Below are positions 16,636-24,994 of a stretch of DNA of 64,000 nt, piece after piece; the stretch's first letter is position 1; every line of letters begins with the position of its first letter. Location of the stretch: the NCBI RefSeq assembly GCF_017639205.1, contig NZ_CP071139.1, positions 6,199,501 to 6,263,500 on the forward strand, in the 5' to 3' direction. Under the pieces are notes generated by a model. It saw nothing but the letters and a program-made list of their open reading frames with translations. It was not told the origin of the DNA and searched no databases. Source of the stretch: Streptomyces nojiriensis. GTDB lineage: Bacteria > Actinomycetota > Actinomycetes > Streptomycetales > Streptomycetaceae. Position numbers and translations under genes: made by a program.

Positions 16636-17819
16636 CGACCACCCGCCTTCCCCGGACTGCCGGCGCGCTGCTGGCAGGTCTGGTCCTCGCCGCCCTGGCC
16701 GGCTGCGGATCAGCCGGCAAGGAACCCGCCGAGGCGCTCGGCACCAAGGGCCCGGCCAAGCCCGTCAAGGCCGCGCCGGCCGTCCCGCCCGGTCTGCCCG
16801 GCATGCCGCCCGTGCTCGATCCGAACGACGTCTACGCCGCGGACCGGCCGAACAAGCTCTCCCCCGTGGTCAAGGACTTCCCGTCCCGCGTCTACGTGCC
16901 GAACACCAACTCCAACACGGTGTCCGTCATCGACCCGGCGACCTACCAGGTCATCGACACCATCCCGGTCGGGGTCCAGCCCCAGCACGTGGTCCCCTCC
17001 TGGGACCTGAAGACCCTGTGGGTCAACAACAACCGCGGTCACACGCTCACCCCGATCAACCCGGCCACCGGCGAGGCCGGAAAGCCGGTCGAGGTGCACG
17101 ACCCGTACAACCTGTACTTCACGCCGAACGGCAAGTACGCGATCGTCATGGCCTCCATGGACAAGGAGCTGGTCTTCCGCGACCCGCACACGATGGACCG
17201 GGTCAAGACGGTCCCCGTGACCTGCTACGGCGTCAACCACGCGGACTTCTCCGCCGACGGCCGCTACTTCATCGTGAGCTGCGAGTTCTCCGGCGAACTC
17301 CTCAAGGTCGACACCGAGCGCATGGAGGTCGTCGGCCAGCAGAAGCTGCCGTTCGAGGGCGCGATGCCGCAGGACGTCAAGGTCTCCCCGGACGGGAAGA
17401 CCTTCTACGTCGCGGACATGATGGCGCACGGCATGTGGGTGCTCGGCGGGGACACGTTCGAGACCCCCAAACTGCTGCCCACCGGGAAGGGCTGCCACGG
17501 CCTCTACGTGAGCCGCGACTCCAAGGAGATGTACGTCTCCAACCGGGGCGAGGGCACCATCTCGGTCTTCAACTTCCCCGAGAACAAGCTCACCAAGAAG
17601 TGGACGCTGCCGGACGGCGGCAGCCCCGACATGGGCGGGGTCTCCGCCGACGGCAAGGTGCTGTGGCTGTCGGGCCGTTACAACTCCGAGGTCTACGCGC
17701 TCGACACGCAGACCGGCAAGCAGCTCGCCCGGATCCCGGTGGGCGGCGGACCGCACGGACTCGCCGTCTACCCGCAGCCCGGCCGCTACTCGCTCGGCCA
17801 CACCGGCATCTTCCGCTAG
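16632..17819 (+). CDS. YncE/YVTN-type beta-propeller lipoprotein
   Basis: 395 residues from ATG 16632, overlapping the deacetylase stop (ATGA). A lipobox LAALAGC puts it on the outer membrane face. From residue ~85 it is a seven-bladed propeller of YVTN-like repeats, for example RVYVPNTNSNTVSVIDPATY, FYVADMMAHGMWVL, MYVSNRGEGTISVFN and LWLSGRYNSEVYALD. Such proteins often bind partners or act as scaffolds; a few are lyases. A role together with the preceding deacetylase-like protein in the envelope is inferred from coupling only. Confidence 0.87.
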   Translation: MTTTRLPRTAGALLAGLVLAALAGCGSAGKEPAEALGTKGPAKPVKAAPAVPPGLPGMPPVLDPNDVYAADRPNKLSPVVKDFPSRVYVPNTNSNTVSVIDPATYQVIDTIPVGVQPQHVVPSWDLKTLWVNNNRGHTLTPINPATGEAGKPVEVHDPYNLYFTPNGKYAIVMASMDKELVFRDPHTMDRVKTVPVTCYGVNHADFSADGRYFIVSCEFSGELLKVDTERMEVVGQQKLPFEGAMPQDVKVSPDGKTFYVADMMAHGMWVLGGDTFETPKLLPTGKGCHGLYVSRDSKEMYVSNRGEGTISVFNFPENKLTKKWTLPDGGSPDMGGVSADGKVLWLSGRYNSEVYALDTQTGKQLARIPVGGGPHGLAVYPQPGRYSLGHTGIFR

Positions 17820-17853
17820 GCCGTCCCTTCCGGATCCTGCCGGGCCGGACACA

Positions 17854-17892
17854 GCGGTGCCCCGGAAGCTCGCACAGCTCCCGGGACACCGC
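17854..17892. terminator. Bidirectional hairpin between the beta-propeller and P450 genes
   Basis: 17-position stem with two mismatches (17854-17870 with 17876-17892) and a five-base loop. It lies between convergent genes, 34 bases after one stop and 22 after the other. Confidence 0.7.
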
Positions 17893-17914
17893 GCTCCGTT
17901 CGCCGGACGACGGG

Positions 17915-19153
17915 CTACCAGGCGACCGGAAGCCGCTCCGGAAGCCGCTTGATGAAGCCCGTACGCCAGACGAGGTTCTCGGCGGGCACCGCGAGCCGCA
18001 GCCCGGGCAGCCGCTCGACCAGCACCTCCAGCGCGATCTCGGCATGGGCCCGGCCCAGCGCGGACGCAGGGCAGAAGTGCCGGCCGGCGCCGAAGGCGAG
18101 GTGCGGGTTCGCGCTCTCGCGCTCCAGATCCAGCTCGTCCGGACGCTCGAAGGCCGCCGGATCGAAGTTGGCCCCTTCCAGGAGGACGAGGACGAGCTCC
18201 CCCTCCTTCACCGGCACGTCACCGACCTGGACGTCCGCCAGGGCGATGCGCGGCAGGCCGTCGCCGACGGACAGGTTCCAGCGCAGCAGCTCCTCCACCG
18301 CCCCGGCCATGCGTTCCGGGTGCCGGCGCAGGTACCCGATCAGCTCGGGCCGCTGGAGCAGCGCGAGCACCGCGAGCGTGAGGAACGCCGAGGTGGAGAC
18401 CGCGCCCGCACCGAAGAGGGAGACGGCGACCGTCGCGAACATGTCGTCGGTCAGGTGCGCCGACTCCGGATCGGCCTCCTTCAGCCCGGCGAACCTCCCG
18501 AGGAGCCCCGTACGCTCCTCGGGGGCCAGTGCGAGCTGGTCGTTGAGCCGGCCGGCGAAGTAGCCCACGTCCTTGTACCAGTTGAGGGCGGAGTCGGCGA
18601 ACGGCTCGCGCGCGGTCATGAACGCGACGTCCAGGCCCGACATCAGCCGGCGCCGGTCCTCGAACGGCACCCCCAGCACCTGGCAGTGCAGGGCGGCCGA
18701 GAAGGGGTCGGCGAAGCCCGCCCGGAGGTCCGCCGGGCCGCCCTCGGCGACGATCGCGTCGACGAGCTCGTGGGCCTTGGCGCGCAGCAGGTCCCGCAGC
18801 CCCTTCTGGCGGGGGTTCAGCGCCTTCATGACCGCGTTGCGCAGGCCCGCGCTGTTGATGTTGCCCATGTTGTTGACGACCTCGGGCGGGATCGTCAGCG
18901 CGTACTGGCGCGGGACCCCGGCGTTCGCCGTGTCCTTGAGGCTGAAGCGCTCGTCCTCCAGCACCTGCTTGGCCAGCGCGTAGCTGCTCACCAGCCAGGC
19001 CGGGTCCCCGGTGAGGGTGCGGACCCGGGCGACCGGTGCCTTCTCGCGCAGCCAGGCGCACTCCTGCGGGAGCACGTCACCGCGCCGGGAGAGCGGGAAG
19101 TCCAGGAGCGGCCGTTCCCCGTTCCCCGGGCCCTCAAGCTGCTCGACGCCCAT
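17915..19153 (-). CDS. Cytochrome P450, probable cyclodipeptide tailoring enzyme
   Basis: 412 residues from ATG 19153, which has AAAGGACC upstream; the frame is open to 19276. It has the K-helix ExxR (Glu287, Arg290 in EELLRW) and the heme loop FGAGRHFCPASALGR (Cys361). The I-helix, normally A-G-x-D/E-T-T, reads A249-G-A-V-S-T254, so the acid of the acid-alcohol pair is Val and the first Thr is Ser. P450s lacking this pair often perform coupling or other non-hydroxylating reactions. The gene overlaps the cyclodipeptide synthase stop by 20 bases, so it almost certainly acts on that product in the cytoplasm. The electron donor is not encoded here. Confidence 0.9.
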   Translation of the reverse strand: MGVEQLEGPGNGERPLLDFPLSRRGDVLPQECAWLREKAPVARVRTLTGDPAWLVSSYALAKQVLEDERFSLKDTANAGVPRQYALTIPPEVVNNMGNINSAGLRNAVMKALNPRQKGLRDLLRAKAHELVDAIVAEGGPADLRAGFADPFSAALHCQVLGVPFEDRRRLMSGLDVAFMTAREPFADSALNWYKDVGYFAGRLNDQLALAPEERTGLLGRFAGLKEADPESAHLTDDMFATVAVSLFGAGAVSTSAFLTLAVLALLQRPELIGYLRRHPERMAGAVEELLRWNLSVGDGLPRIALADVQVGDVPVKEGELVLVLLEGANFDPAAFERPDELDLERESANPHLAFGAGRHFCPASALGRAHAEIALEVLVERLPGLRLAVPAENLVWRTGFIKRLPERLPVAW

Positions 19154-19916
19154 CGGCGGTCCTTTCGGTCGGTGCGGGGTCCGCGGCGCTCCCGGGTGCG
19201 GTGGCCTCGGGCCGTACGACGGCGTACGCCTGGTTGCGGGTCGCGCGCAGGCCCCCGCCGCGGGCGAAGAGGACATCGGTCAGCGGCATCCTGACGTGGT
19301 ACGCCGCCACCGAGGACGGCACGTCGAGAATGCTCGGGGTGTCCACGAAGAACGGCAGCTCGGCCGCCATGTAATCGAAACAGACCCGCAACTGCTCGTC
19401 CGTGATGGATTCACCTTCCGGCAACTTGGATCCAGCGAAATGCAGAGCCATTTCCTCGCAGCCCTTGCGGAATTCCTCGTCGGTCTCCAGGAAATGCAGG
19501 ACGCGCCTGTGGAGTAGTTGGTAGACCGGGTTCGACCGGAATTCGGAGAGTGCCCGGACGCGGATTTCCACCCCTGGCGGGCCTGATTCCGCGACGCCCT
19601 TGAGGATCCGCCGCCGGACCGCCTTGATCTCTTTCGCCGCGCGCTTCTCCGCATGCTCCCGGGTGTGGCCGAAGGCGGCGAACATCCGGTCCACGTGGAG
19701 GTCCGCGTAGACGAAGTCGACCTGTGCGAACCGAGTCGTGGCCCATCGGGCCAGGTCGGCGATGCGTTCGGCGCTGAAATAGCTGTTTCCGGGACTCACG
19801 CCGATGAGCACATGGTCGCCGTCTTCCCAGATATGTCGGCAGGTGCGGGTGAAGGGCAGAACTTCGAATGATGCGTCAGCTGTGATCGTCATCTGATTGA
19901 TCGCCCTTGTTGCCAC
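19134..19916 (-). CDS. tRNA-dependent cyclodipeptide synthase, NYH (AlbC-like) type
   Basis: 260 residues from GTG 19916; ATG 19892 is an equally plausible start. All hallmark residues of AlbC are present, offset by four: Ser41 (nucleophile, in GVSPGNSYFS), Asn44, Tyr182 and Glu186 (YMAAE), Tyr206-His207 (SSVAAYH). The N-Y-H set places it in the NYH subfamily. These enzymes take two aminoacyl-tRNAs and form a diketopiperazine through an aminoacyl-Ser intermediate. The amino acids used cannot be predicted safely. Codon use is less GC-rich than in neighbours, suggesting horizontal acquisition. It is the first gene of a two-gene operon with the P450. Confidence 0.93.
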   Translation of the reverse strand: MATRAINQMTITADASFEVLPFTRTCRHIWEDGDHVLIGVSPGNSYFSAERIADLARWATTRFAQVDFVYADLHVDRMFAAFGHTREHAEKRAAKEIKAVRRRILKGVAESGPPGVEIRVRALSEFRSNPVYQLLHRRVLHFLETDEEFRKGCEEMALHFAGSKLPEGESITDEQLRVCFDYMAAELPFFVDTPSILDVPSSVAAYHVRMPLTDVLFARGGGLRATRNQAYAVVRPEATAPGSAADPAPTERTADGRRAA

Positions 19917-19961
19917 TTGTCCCTGGGAGCCCTGCGCTCCTGGTGTGGCGGCAATGCCAGT

Positions 19962-19991
19962 ACGTTATGCCGTGGCCCCGGAGTGTGACAA
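19962..19991 (-). promoter_or_regulatory. Promoter of the cyclodipeptide operon
   Basis: On the minus strand TTGTCA (19991-19986) and TAACGT (19967-19962) are 18 bases apart, about 46 bases before GTG 19916. Confidence 0.6.
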
Positions 19992-20013
19992 GTGGAATCT
20001 CCGTCTGTTTCGC

Positions 20014-20047
20014 CGGAATTGTTGATTCCGTATTACGGGTCGGTAAT
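20014..20047. promoter_or_regulatory. Two adjacent inverted repeats upstream of the cyclodipeptide promoter
   Basis: CGGAAT-N5-ATTCCG at 20014-20030 and ATTAC-N6-GTAAT at 20032-20047. They lie 23 bp upstream of the -35 box, a suitable place for an activator. Confidence 0.5.
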
Positions 20048-20148
20048 TGAAATGATTTCTGCCGCTCGAACGGGACCCGGGGCGTGGGCGGACCGCGGCG
20101 GCCGCTACCCTGAGCCGGTCAACAAGGCATCAAGAAGGAGTGGACCCA

Positions 20149-20361
20149 GTGGCGGACATCGAGAGCGCACGGACGACGTTCGGCAAGTTCGACGTGAACG
20201 GTGACGGCTTCGTCACGGCCGACGAGTTCAAGGCGGCCATGGCGGCCATGGGCGACCCGTTCGTCACCGGCCCCGTCGCGGACGCCGTGATCGCCGCCAA
20301 GGACACGAACGGCGACGGCCTGCTGAGCTTCGACGAGTTCTGGGCCTCCCTGAACAAGTAA
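20149..20361 (+). CDS. cabC: Small EF-hand calcium-binding protein (CabC-like)
   Basis: 70 residues from GTG 20149, which follows AAGGAG at 20135-20140. Nearly the whole chain is two EF-hands with complete 12-residue loops: DVNGDGFVTADE and DTNGDGLLSFDE. Both loops keep the Ca2+ ligands at positions 1, 3, 5 and 12. S. coelicolor CabC, of the same size and, as I recall, the same chromosomal context, buffers calcium and affects spore germination and aerial growth. The symbol is given on that basis. The gene stands alone, followed by a strong terminator. Confidence 0.85.
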   Translation: MADIESARTTFGKFDVNGDGFVTADEFKAAMAAMGDPFVTGPVADAVIAAKDTNGDGLLSFDEFWASLNK

Positions 20362-20367
20362 TCCCTC

Positions 20368-20409
20368 CGCTGCCGCCCCGCTCCGGACCGCCGGAGCGGG
20401 GCGGCAGCG
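20368..20409. terminator. Hairpin terminator after the EF-hand gene
   Basis: Perfect 19-bp stem (20368-20386 with 20391-20409) with a four-base loop, seven bases after the stop codon. It may also serve the convergent padR gene. Confidence 0.85.
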
Positions 20410-20450
20410 TGCGTTCGGCGCCGGGTACCGGGGCCTTTGACCCCCGCGCG

Positions 20451-20999
20451 TCAGTCCTGCGACCCGGACATGTCCTCGACCTCGCCCAGGGCCTCCTCCA
20501 GCCAGTGCAGCCAGAACGTCTCCAGGGCGATCCCGCCGTGCAGCACGAGCCGCCGCAGCCGGTCCTCCACGGCGTCCCGCCCCGGCGGGAAGTCCTTCTC
20601 CTCGATGGCCTCGTACTGCGCGAGCTGGCGCCGGTGCAGCTCCAGATGGCGCCGCAGTTCGGGACCGAGCCCCTGCGGCCCCACGACGCCCGCCGCGCGG
20701 ATCCGCAGCAGCAGCGGGTCGCGCATCGGCTTGGGGTCCTGGCTCTCGCCGACCCACCGGGCCAGCTCCGCGCCGCCGGCGGGCAGCACCTCGTACTCCT
20801 TCTTCTGCCCCCGCACGGGCACCTCGCTCGGCAGCTCCCGGATCAGCCCGGACTCCTCCAGCCGCCCCAGTTCGCGGTAGATCTGCTGGTGCGTCGCCGA
20901 CCAGAAGTACCCGATCGACTTGTCGAACCGCCGGGTCAGCTCCAGCCCGGACGAGGGCTTCTCCAACAGGGCGGTGAGGATGGCGTGCGGCAGCGACAT
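20451..20999 (-). CDS. PadR-family transcriptional regulator
   Basis: 182 residues. A PadR winged helix occupies residues ~5-85: SLPHAILTALLEKPSSGLEL, then SATHQQIYRELGRLEESGLI and the wing with GQKKEYEVLPAG. A C-terminal Vir-like helical dimerisation domain follows (LRRHLELHRRQLAQYEAIEE). PadR proteins repress efflux or stress genes and are released by small molecules. It is divergent from a flavodoxin-like protein, 113 bp away, which is the most likely target besides itself. No clear palindrome was found in that gap. Confidence 0.9.
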   Translation of the reverse strand: MSLPHAILTALLEKPSSGLELTRRFDKSIGYFWSATHQQIYRELGRLEESGLIRELPSEVPVRGQKKEYEVLPAGGAELARWVGESQDPKPMRDPLLLRIRAAGVVGPQGLGPELRRHLELHRRQLAQYEAIEEKDFPPGRDAVEDRLRRLVLHGGIALETFWLHWLEEALGEVEDMSGSQD

Positions 21000-21112
21000 G
21001 GCGCCATCCTAGGTTTGCGGCGGCGCCGGGCCACCACCCCGTGTCCGTACGGCCGTCCCCGGACGGGCGCGGCCCGCTGGCGGCGCCGGGGTGCCGTGGC
21101 GAGGCTGGGGGT

Positions 21113-21826
21113 GTGGCTGCCGCATACGACTACTCGGACCTGACCGCCCTCTATGTGAACTGCACGCTCAAACGCTCACCCGAGACCAGCAACACCGAGG
21201 GCCTGATCGACCGGAGCCGCAGGGTCATGGAATCGGCCGGCACGAGGACCTCCCTCATCCGCGCCGTCGACCACGACATCGCGACCGGGGTCTGGCCCGA
21301 CATGACCGAGCACGGCTGGGAGAGCGACCAGTGGCCGGTCCTCTACAGCCGGATCATGGACGCCGACATCCTCGTCCTGTGCGGCCCCATCTGGCTCGGG
21401 GACAACAGCTCCGTGATGAAGCAGGTCATCGAGCGGCTCTACGCCTGCTCCTCGCTGCTGAACGAGCGGGGCCAGTACGCCTACTACGGACGGGTCGGCG
21501 GCGCGCTGATCACCGGCAACGAGGACGGCGTCAAGCACTGCGCCATGAACATCCTCTACAGCCTCCAGCACCTCGGCTACGTGATTCCGCCGCAGGCCGA
21601 CGCGGGCTGGATCGGCGAGGCCGGGCCCGGACCCTCCTACCTGGACCCCGGCTCGGGCGGCCCCGAGAACGACTTCACCAACCGCAACACCGCCTTCATG
21701 TCCTGGAACCTCATGCACCTGGCCGCCCTGCTCAAGCGCTCGGGCGGCATCCCGCCGCACGGCAACCAGCGCTCGCAGTGGGACGCGGGCTGCCGCTTCG
21801 ACTTCCCCAACCCCGAGCACCGATGA
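21113..21826 (+). CDS. Flavodoxin-like / NAD(P)H:FMN oxidoreductase family protein
   Basis: 237 residues from GTG 21113 (an open frame extends to 21041). The fold is alpha/beta flavodoxin-like: an FMN phosphate loop in NCTLKRSPETSNTEGLI (~residues 15-31), the ring-contacting LCGPIWLGDNSSVMKQVIER (~residues 87-106) and a third loop with ALITGNEDGVKHC. Such enzymes reduce quinones or FMN with NAD(P)H. It is divergent from padR and 52 bp before a DHFR-like reductase in the same direction, so the two may form a redox operon. Confidence 0.85.
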   Translation: MAAAYDYSDLTALYVNCTLKRSPETSNTEGLIDRSRRVMESAGTRTSLIRAVDHDIATGVWPDMTEHGWESDQWPVLYSRIMDADILVLCGPIWLGDNSSVMKQVIERLYACSSLLNERGQYAYYGRVGGALITGNEDGVKHCAMNILYSLQHLGYVIPPQADAGWIGEAGPGPSYLDPGSGGPENDFTNRNTAFMSWNLMHLAALLKRSGGIPPHGNQRSQWDAGCRFDFPNPEHR

Positions 21827-21878
21827 GTTCTCCGCTCCGGAGCGGTCCCATGGTGGACGACCAGGCTGGAGGAAGCCC

Positions 21879-22523
21879 ATGGAACAACTGCTGAGAGTCC
21901 AGAACTTCGCCGTGTCGCGCGACGGGTTCGGTGCAGGCGAGCACCAGAGCCTCGCGCGGCCGTTCGGCGACGCCGATCCCGGCGCACTGCTCGCCTGGGC
22001 CGGAGCCACCGCGAGCTGGCCCAACCGCACCGACCCCGGAGGGAGCCGGGGTCTCGACGACTACTTCACCCGGGACTTCTCGCACAACATCGGCGCCGAG
22101 ATCATGGGCCGCAACAAGTTCGGTCCCCAGCGCGGGCCCTGGACCGACCACGACTGGCGCGGCTGGTGGGGTGAGGAGCCCCCGTTCCACACCCCGGTGT
22201 TCGTCATGACCCACCACACGCGCCCCTCGTTCACGCTCTCCGACACCACCTTCCACTTCGTCGACGCCGACCCGGCCACGGCCCTGGACCGGGCGCGGGA
22301 GGCCGCGCAGGGCAAGGACGTCCGGCTCGGCGGCGGGGCCACCACCATCCGGGAGTTCCTCGACGCCGACCTCGTCGACACCCTGCACGTGGCGGTCGCG
22401 CCGGTGGAGATCGGAGCCGGGGTCAGGCTCTGGGAGTCGCCCGAGGAGCTGCTCGACCGGTTCCACCTCGACGTCGTGCCCAGTCCGAGCGGTGTGACGC
22501 ACCACCTGTTCTGGCGCAGATGA
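21879..22523 (+). CDS. Dihydrofolate reductase / RibD C-terminal family protein
   Basis: 214 residues from ATG 21879 with GGAGGAAGCCC upstream. This is the single-domain RibD_C/DHFR-like family common in actinobacteria. NADPH-binding elements are visible as IMGRNKFGPQRGPW, PVFVMTHHTRPSF and RLGGGATTIREFLDADLVD. It is likely an NADPH-dependent reductase of unknown substrate rather than the essential FolA or RibD. The preceding flavodoxin-like gene and a common terminator suggest co-transcription. Confidence 0.88.
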   Translation: MEQLLRVQNFAVSRDGFGAGEHQSLARPFGDADPGALLAWAGATASWPNRTDPGGSRGLDDYFTRDFSHNIGAEIMGRNKFGPQRGPWTDHDWRGWWGEEPPFHTPVFVMTHHTRPSFTLSDTTFHFVDADPATALDRAREAAQGKDVRLGGGATTIREFLDADLVDTLHVAVAPVEIGAGVRLWESPEELLDRFHLDVVPSPSGVTHHLFWRR

Positions 22524-22526
22524 CGG

Positions 22527-22558
22527 CCGGGCCCGGGGCGCGTGCGCCCCGGGCCCGG
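22527..22558. terminator. Hairpin between DHFR-like and AMIN-like genes
   Basis: 14-bp stem (22527-22540 with 22545-22558) and a four-base loop between convergent genes; probably serves both. Confidence 0.75.
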
Positions 22559-22573
22559 AGTCCGGCACCGGTT

Positions 22574-23077
22574 TCAGTGCGCGATGTCCACGACGAACCG
22601 CTCCGGCGAGTGCAGGGGGAACGCGCGGTAGTACGGCAGGGTGTCGAAGGCGGCGCCGAAGGTCACGTACCCCTCGTAGTCGCTGGTCAGGGCGATTCCC
22701 TTGAGCTTGCCGAGGTTGATCTGCTGCAGCTTGGGCCCGTGGTAGACGCTCCGCCCCGCGTCGTCGTGCGCGGCGGCGGGGTGGAGGCGGATCTCCAGGA
22801 AGTACTTCCCGGGCAGCGGCACGGGCTTGCCGGACCCGTCCTGGACCAGACGCGGGACGGGAGTGACGGTGACCGCGGGGACGTGGCCCTGGAGGTCGAT
22901 GACGATGCGGTCGTACGTGGGGTGCCCGGCCCAGCGGGCGTCGACGACGAGCGGGGTCGGCGCCTGGGTGGCGGCGGCGGTGGTGGAGGCCGAGGCAGGT
23001 GCGGCGAAGGAGAGGCAGGCGGCGAGCAGGGCGCCGGTGGCCAGGGCCGCGAACTGCCGGAGACGGGTGTGGATCAT
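22574..23077 (-). CDS. Secreted AMIN-like domain protein
   Basis: 167 residues from ATG 23077, with AGGGGACGTC upstream. A Sec signal peptide (ALATGALLAACLSFAAPASA) precedes an all-beta domain with TYDRIVIDLQGHVP, YFLEIRLHPA and a final PERFVVDIAH, the pattern of the AMIN-like domain. AMIN domains localise envelope proteins by binding peptidoglycan or related polymers. No enzymatic domain is attached, so it may be a wall-bound adaptor. A 22-bp perfect palindrome lies 87 bp upstream. Confidence 0.83.
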   Translation of the reverse strand: MIHTRLRQFAALATGALLAACLSFAAPASASTTAAATQAPTPLVVDARWAGHPTYDRIVIDLQGHVPAVTVTPVPRLVQDGSGKPVPLPGKYFLEIRLHPAAAHDDAGRSVYHGPKLQQINLGKLKGIALTSDYEGYVTFGAAFDTLPYYRAFPLHSPERFVVDIAH

Positions 23078-23163
23078 GACGTCCCCTCGATTCTCGAGAG
23101 ACGGGGACCGGTGGCACTGTCTGGGACGCCCAGGGGGGACCGCACGGTTCCGGTTCCACTCGC

Positions 23164-23185
23164 CCGCGGATCCCGGGATCCGCGG
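23164..23185. repeat. 22-bp perfect palindrome
   Basis: Arms of 11 bases with no spacer (CCGCGGATCCC and its complement). It sits between the AMIN-like gene and the sdaA terminator and could be an operator, a 5'-UTR hairpin or a replicated repeat. Confidence 0.75.
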
Positions 23186-23189
23186 ACGC

Positions 23190-23223
23190 GAGAGGGGCCC
23201 GGCACACGCGCCGGGCCCCTCTC
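23190..23223 (-). terminator. Hairpin terminator of sdaA
   Basis: Perfect 14-bp stem (23190-23203 with 23210-23223) and six-base loop, 17 bases past the sdaA stop. Confidence 0.85.
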
Positions 23224-23240
23224 CTGTCACGTGGTGTGCG

Positions 23241-24623
<1,383 letters not shown>

Positions 24624-24932
24624 GGTGGCGGACTCCCTTGTCTGCTCGTGGGGTGGGAGGGGGCAGGAGAGGAGAAGTGGATTATTCGGATTTTGTCCGG
24701 CAGACGAGCTTAACGCGGCGAAGTGAACGTCTCGGCTGTCGGACGAGGTGGGAAGGATTACGTGGACGGGTCGGCCGGGTGTCGGCCCGTGGCCCCGGGT
24801 GATCCACCGGGGCGGTGCGGAGCGCCGGGCGAGGTGCGCGCCGGTGCGGTACGGCGCGCGGGCCGGCAGGCGCGGCGGCGGTGTCGGGCGCCCACCGCGA
24901 CCGGGCCGAGCGGTGTCGGGCCCCGGTCATGA
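24624..24932 (-). promoter_or_regulatory. Intergenic region upstream of sdaA
   Basis: Between the glyA terminator and sdaA. Bases 24680-24725 are relatively AT-rich and hold a CGGA-N5-TCCG inverted repeat (24687-24699) 64 bases before the start, the best promoter/operator candidate. Bases 24730-24930 show nothing I can interpret. Confidence 0.35.
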
Positions 24933-24971
24933 GAAGGGCCCGGCCTGTGCGGGAACAAGGCCGGGCCCTTC
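24933..24971 (-). terminator. Hairpin terminator of glyA
   Basis: Perfect 14-bp stem (24933-24946 with 24958-24971), 11-base loop, 24 bases past the glyA stop. Confidence 0.85.
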
Positions 24972-24994
24972 CGTGGCCGTTGGCCGGACGCCGG

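Noticed and set aside
19992..20204. 70-codon plus-strand frame upstream of the EF-hand gene
   Set aside because: It covers the divergent promoter region and runs into the EF-hand gene in another frame; no ribosome site.
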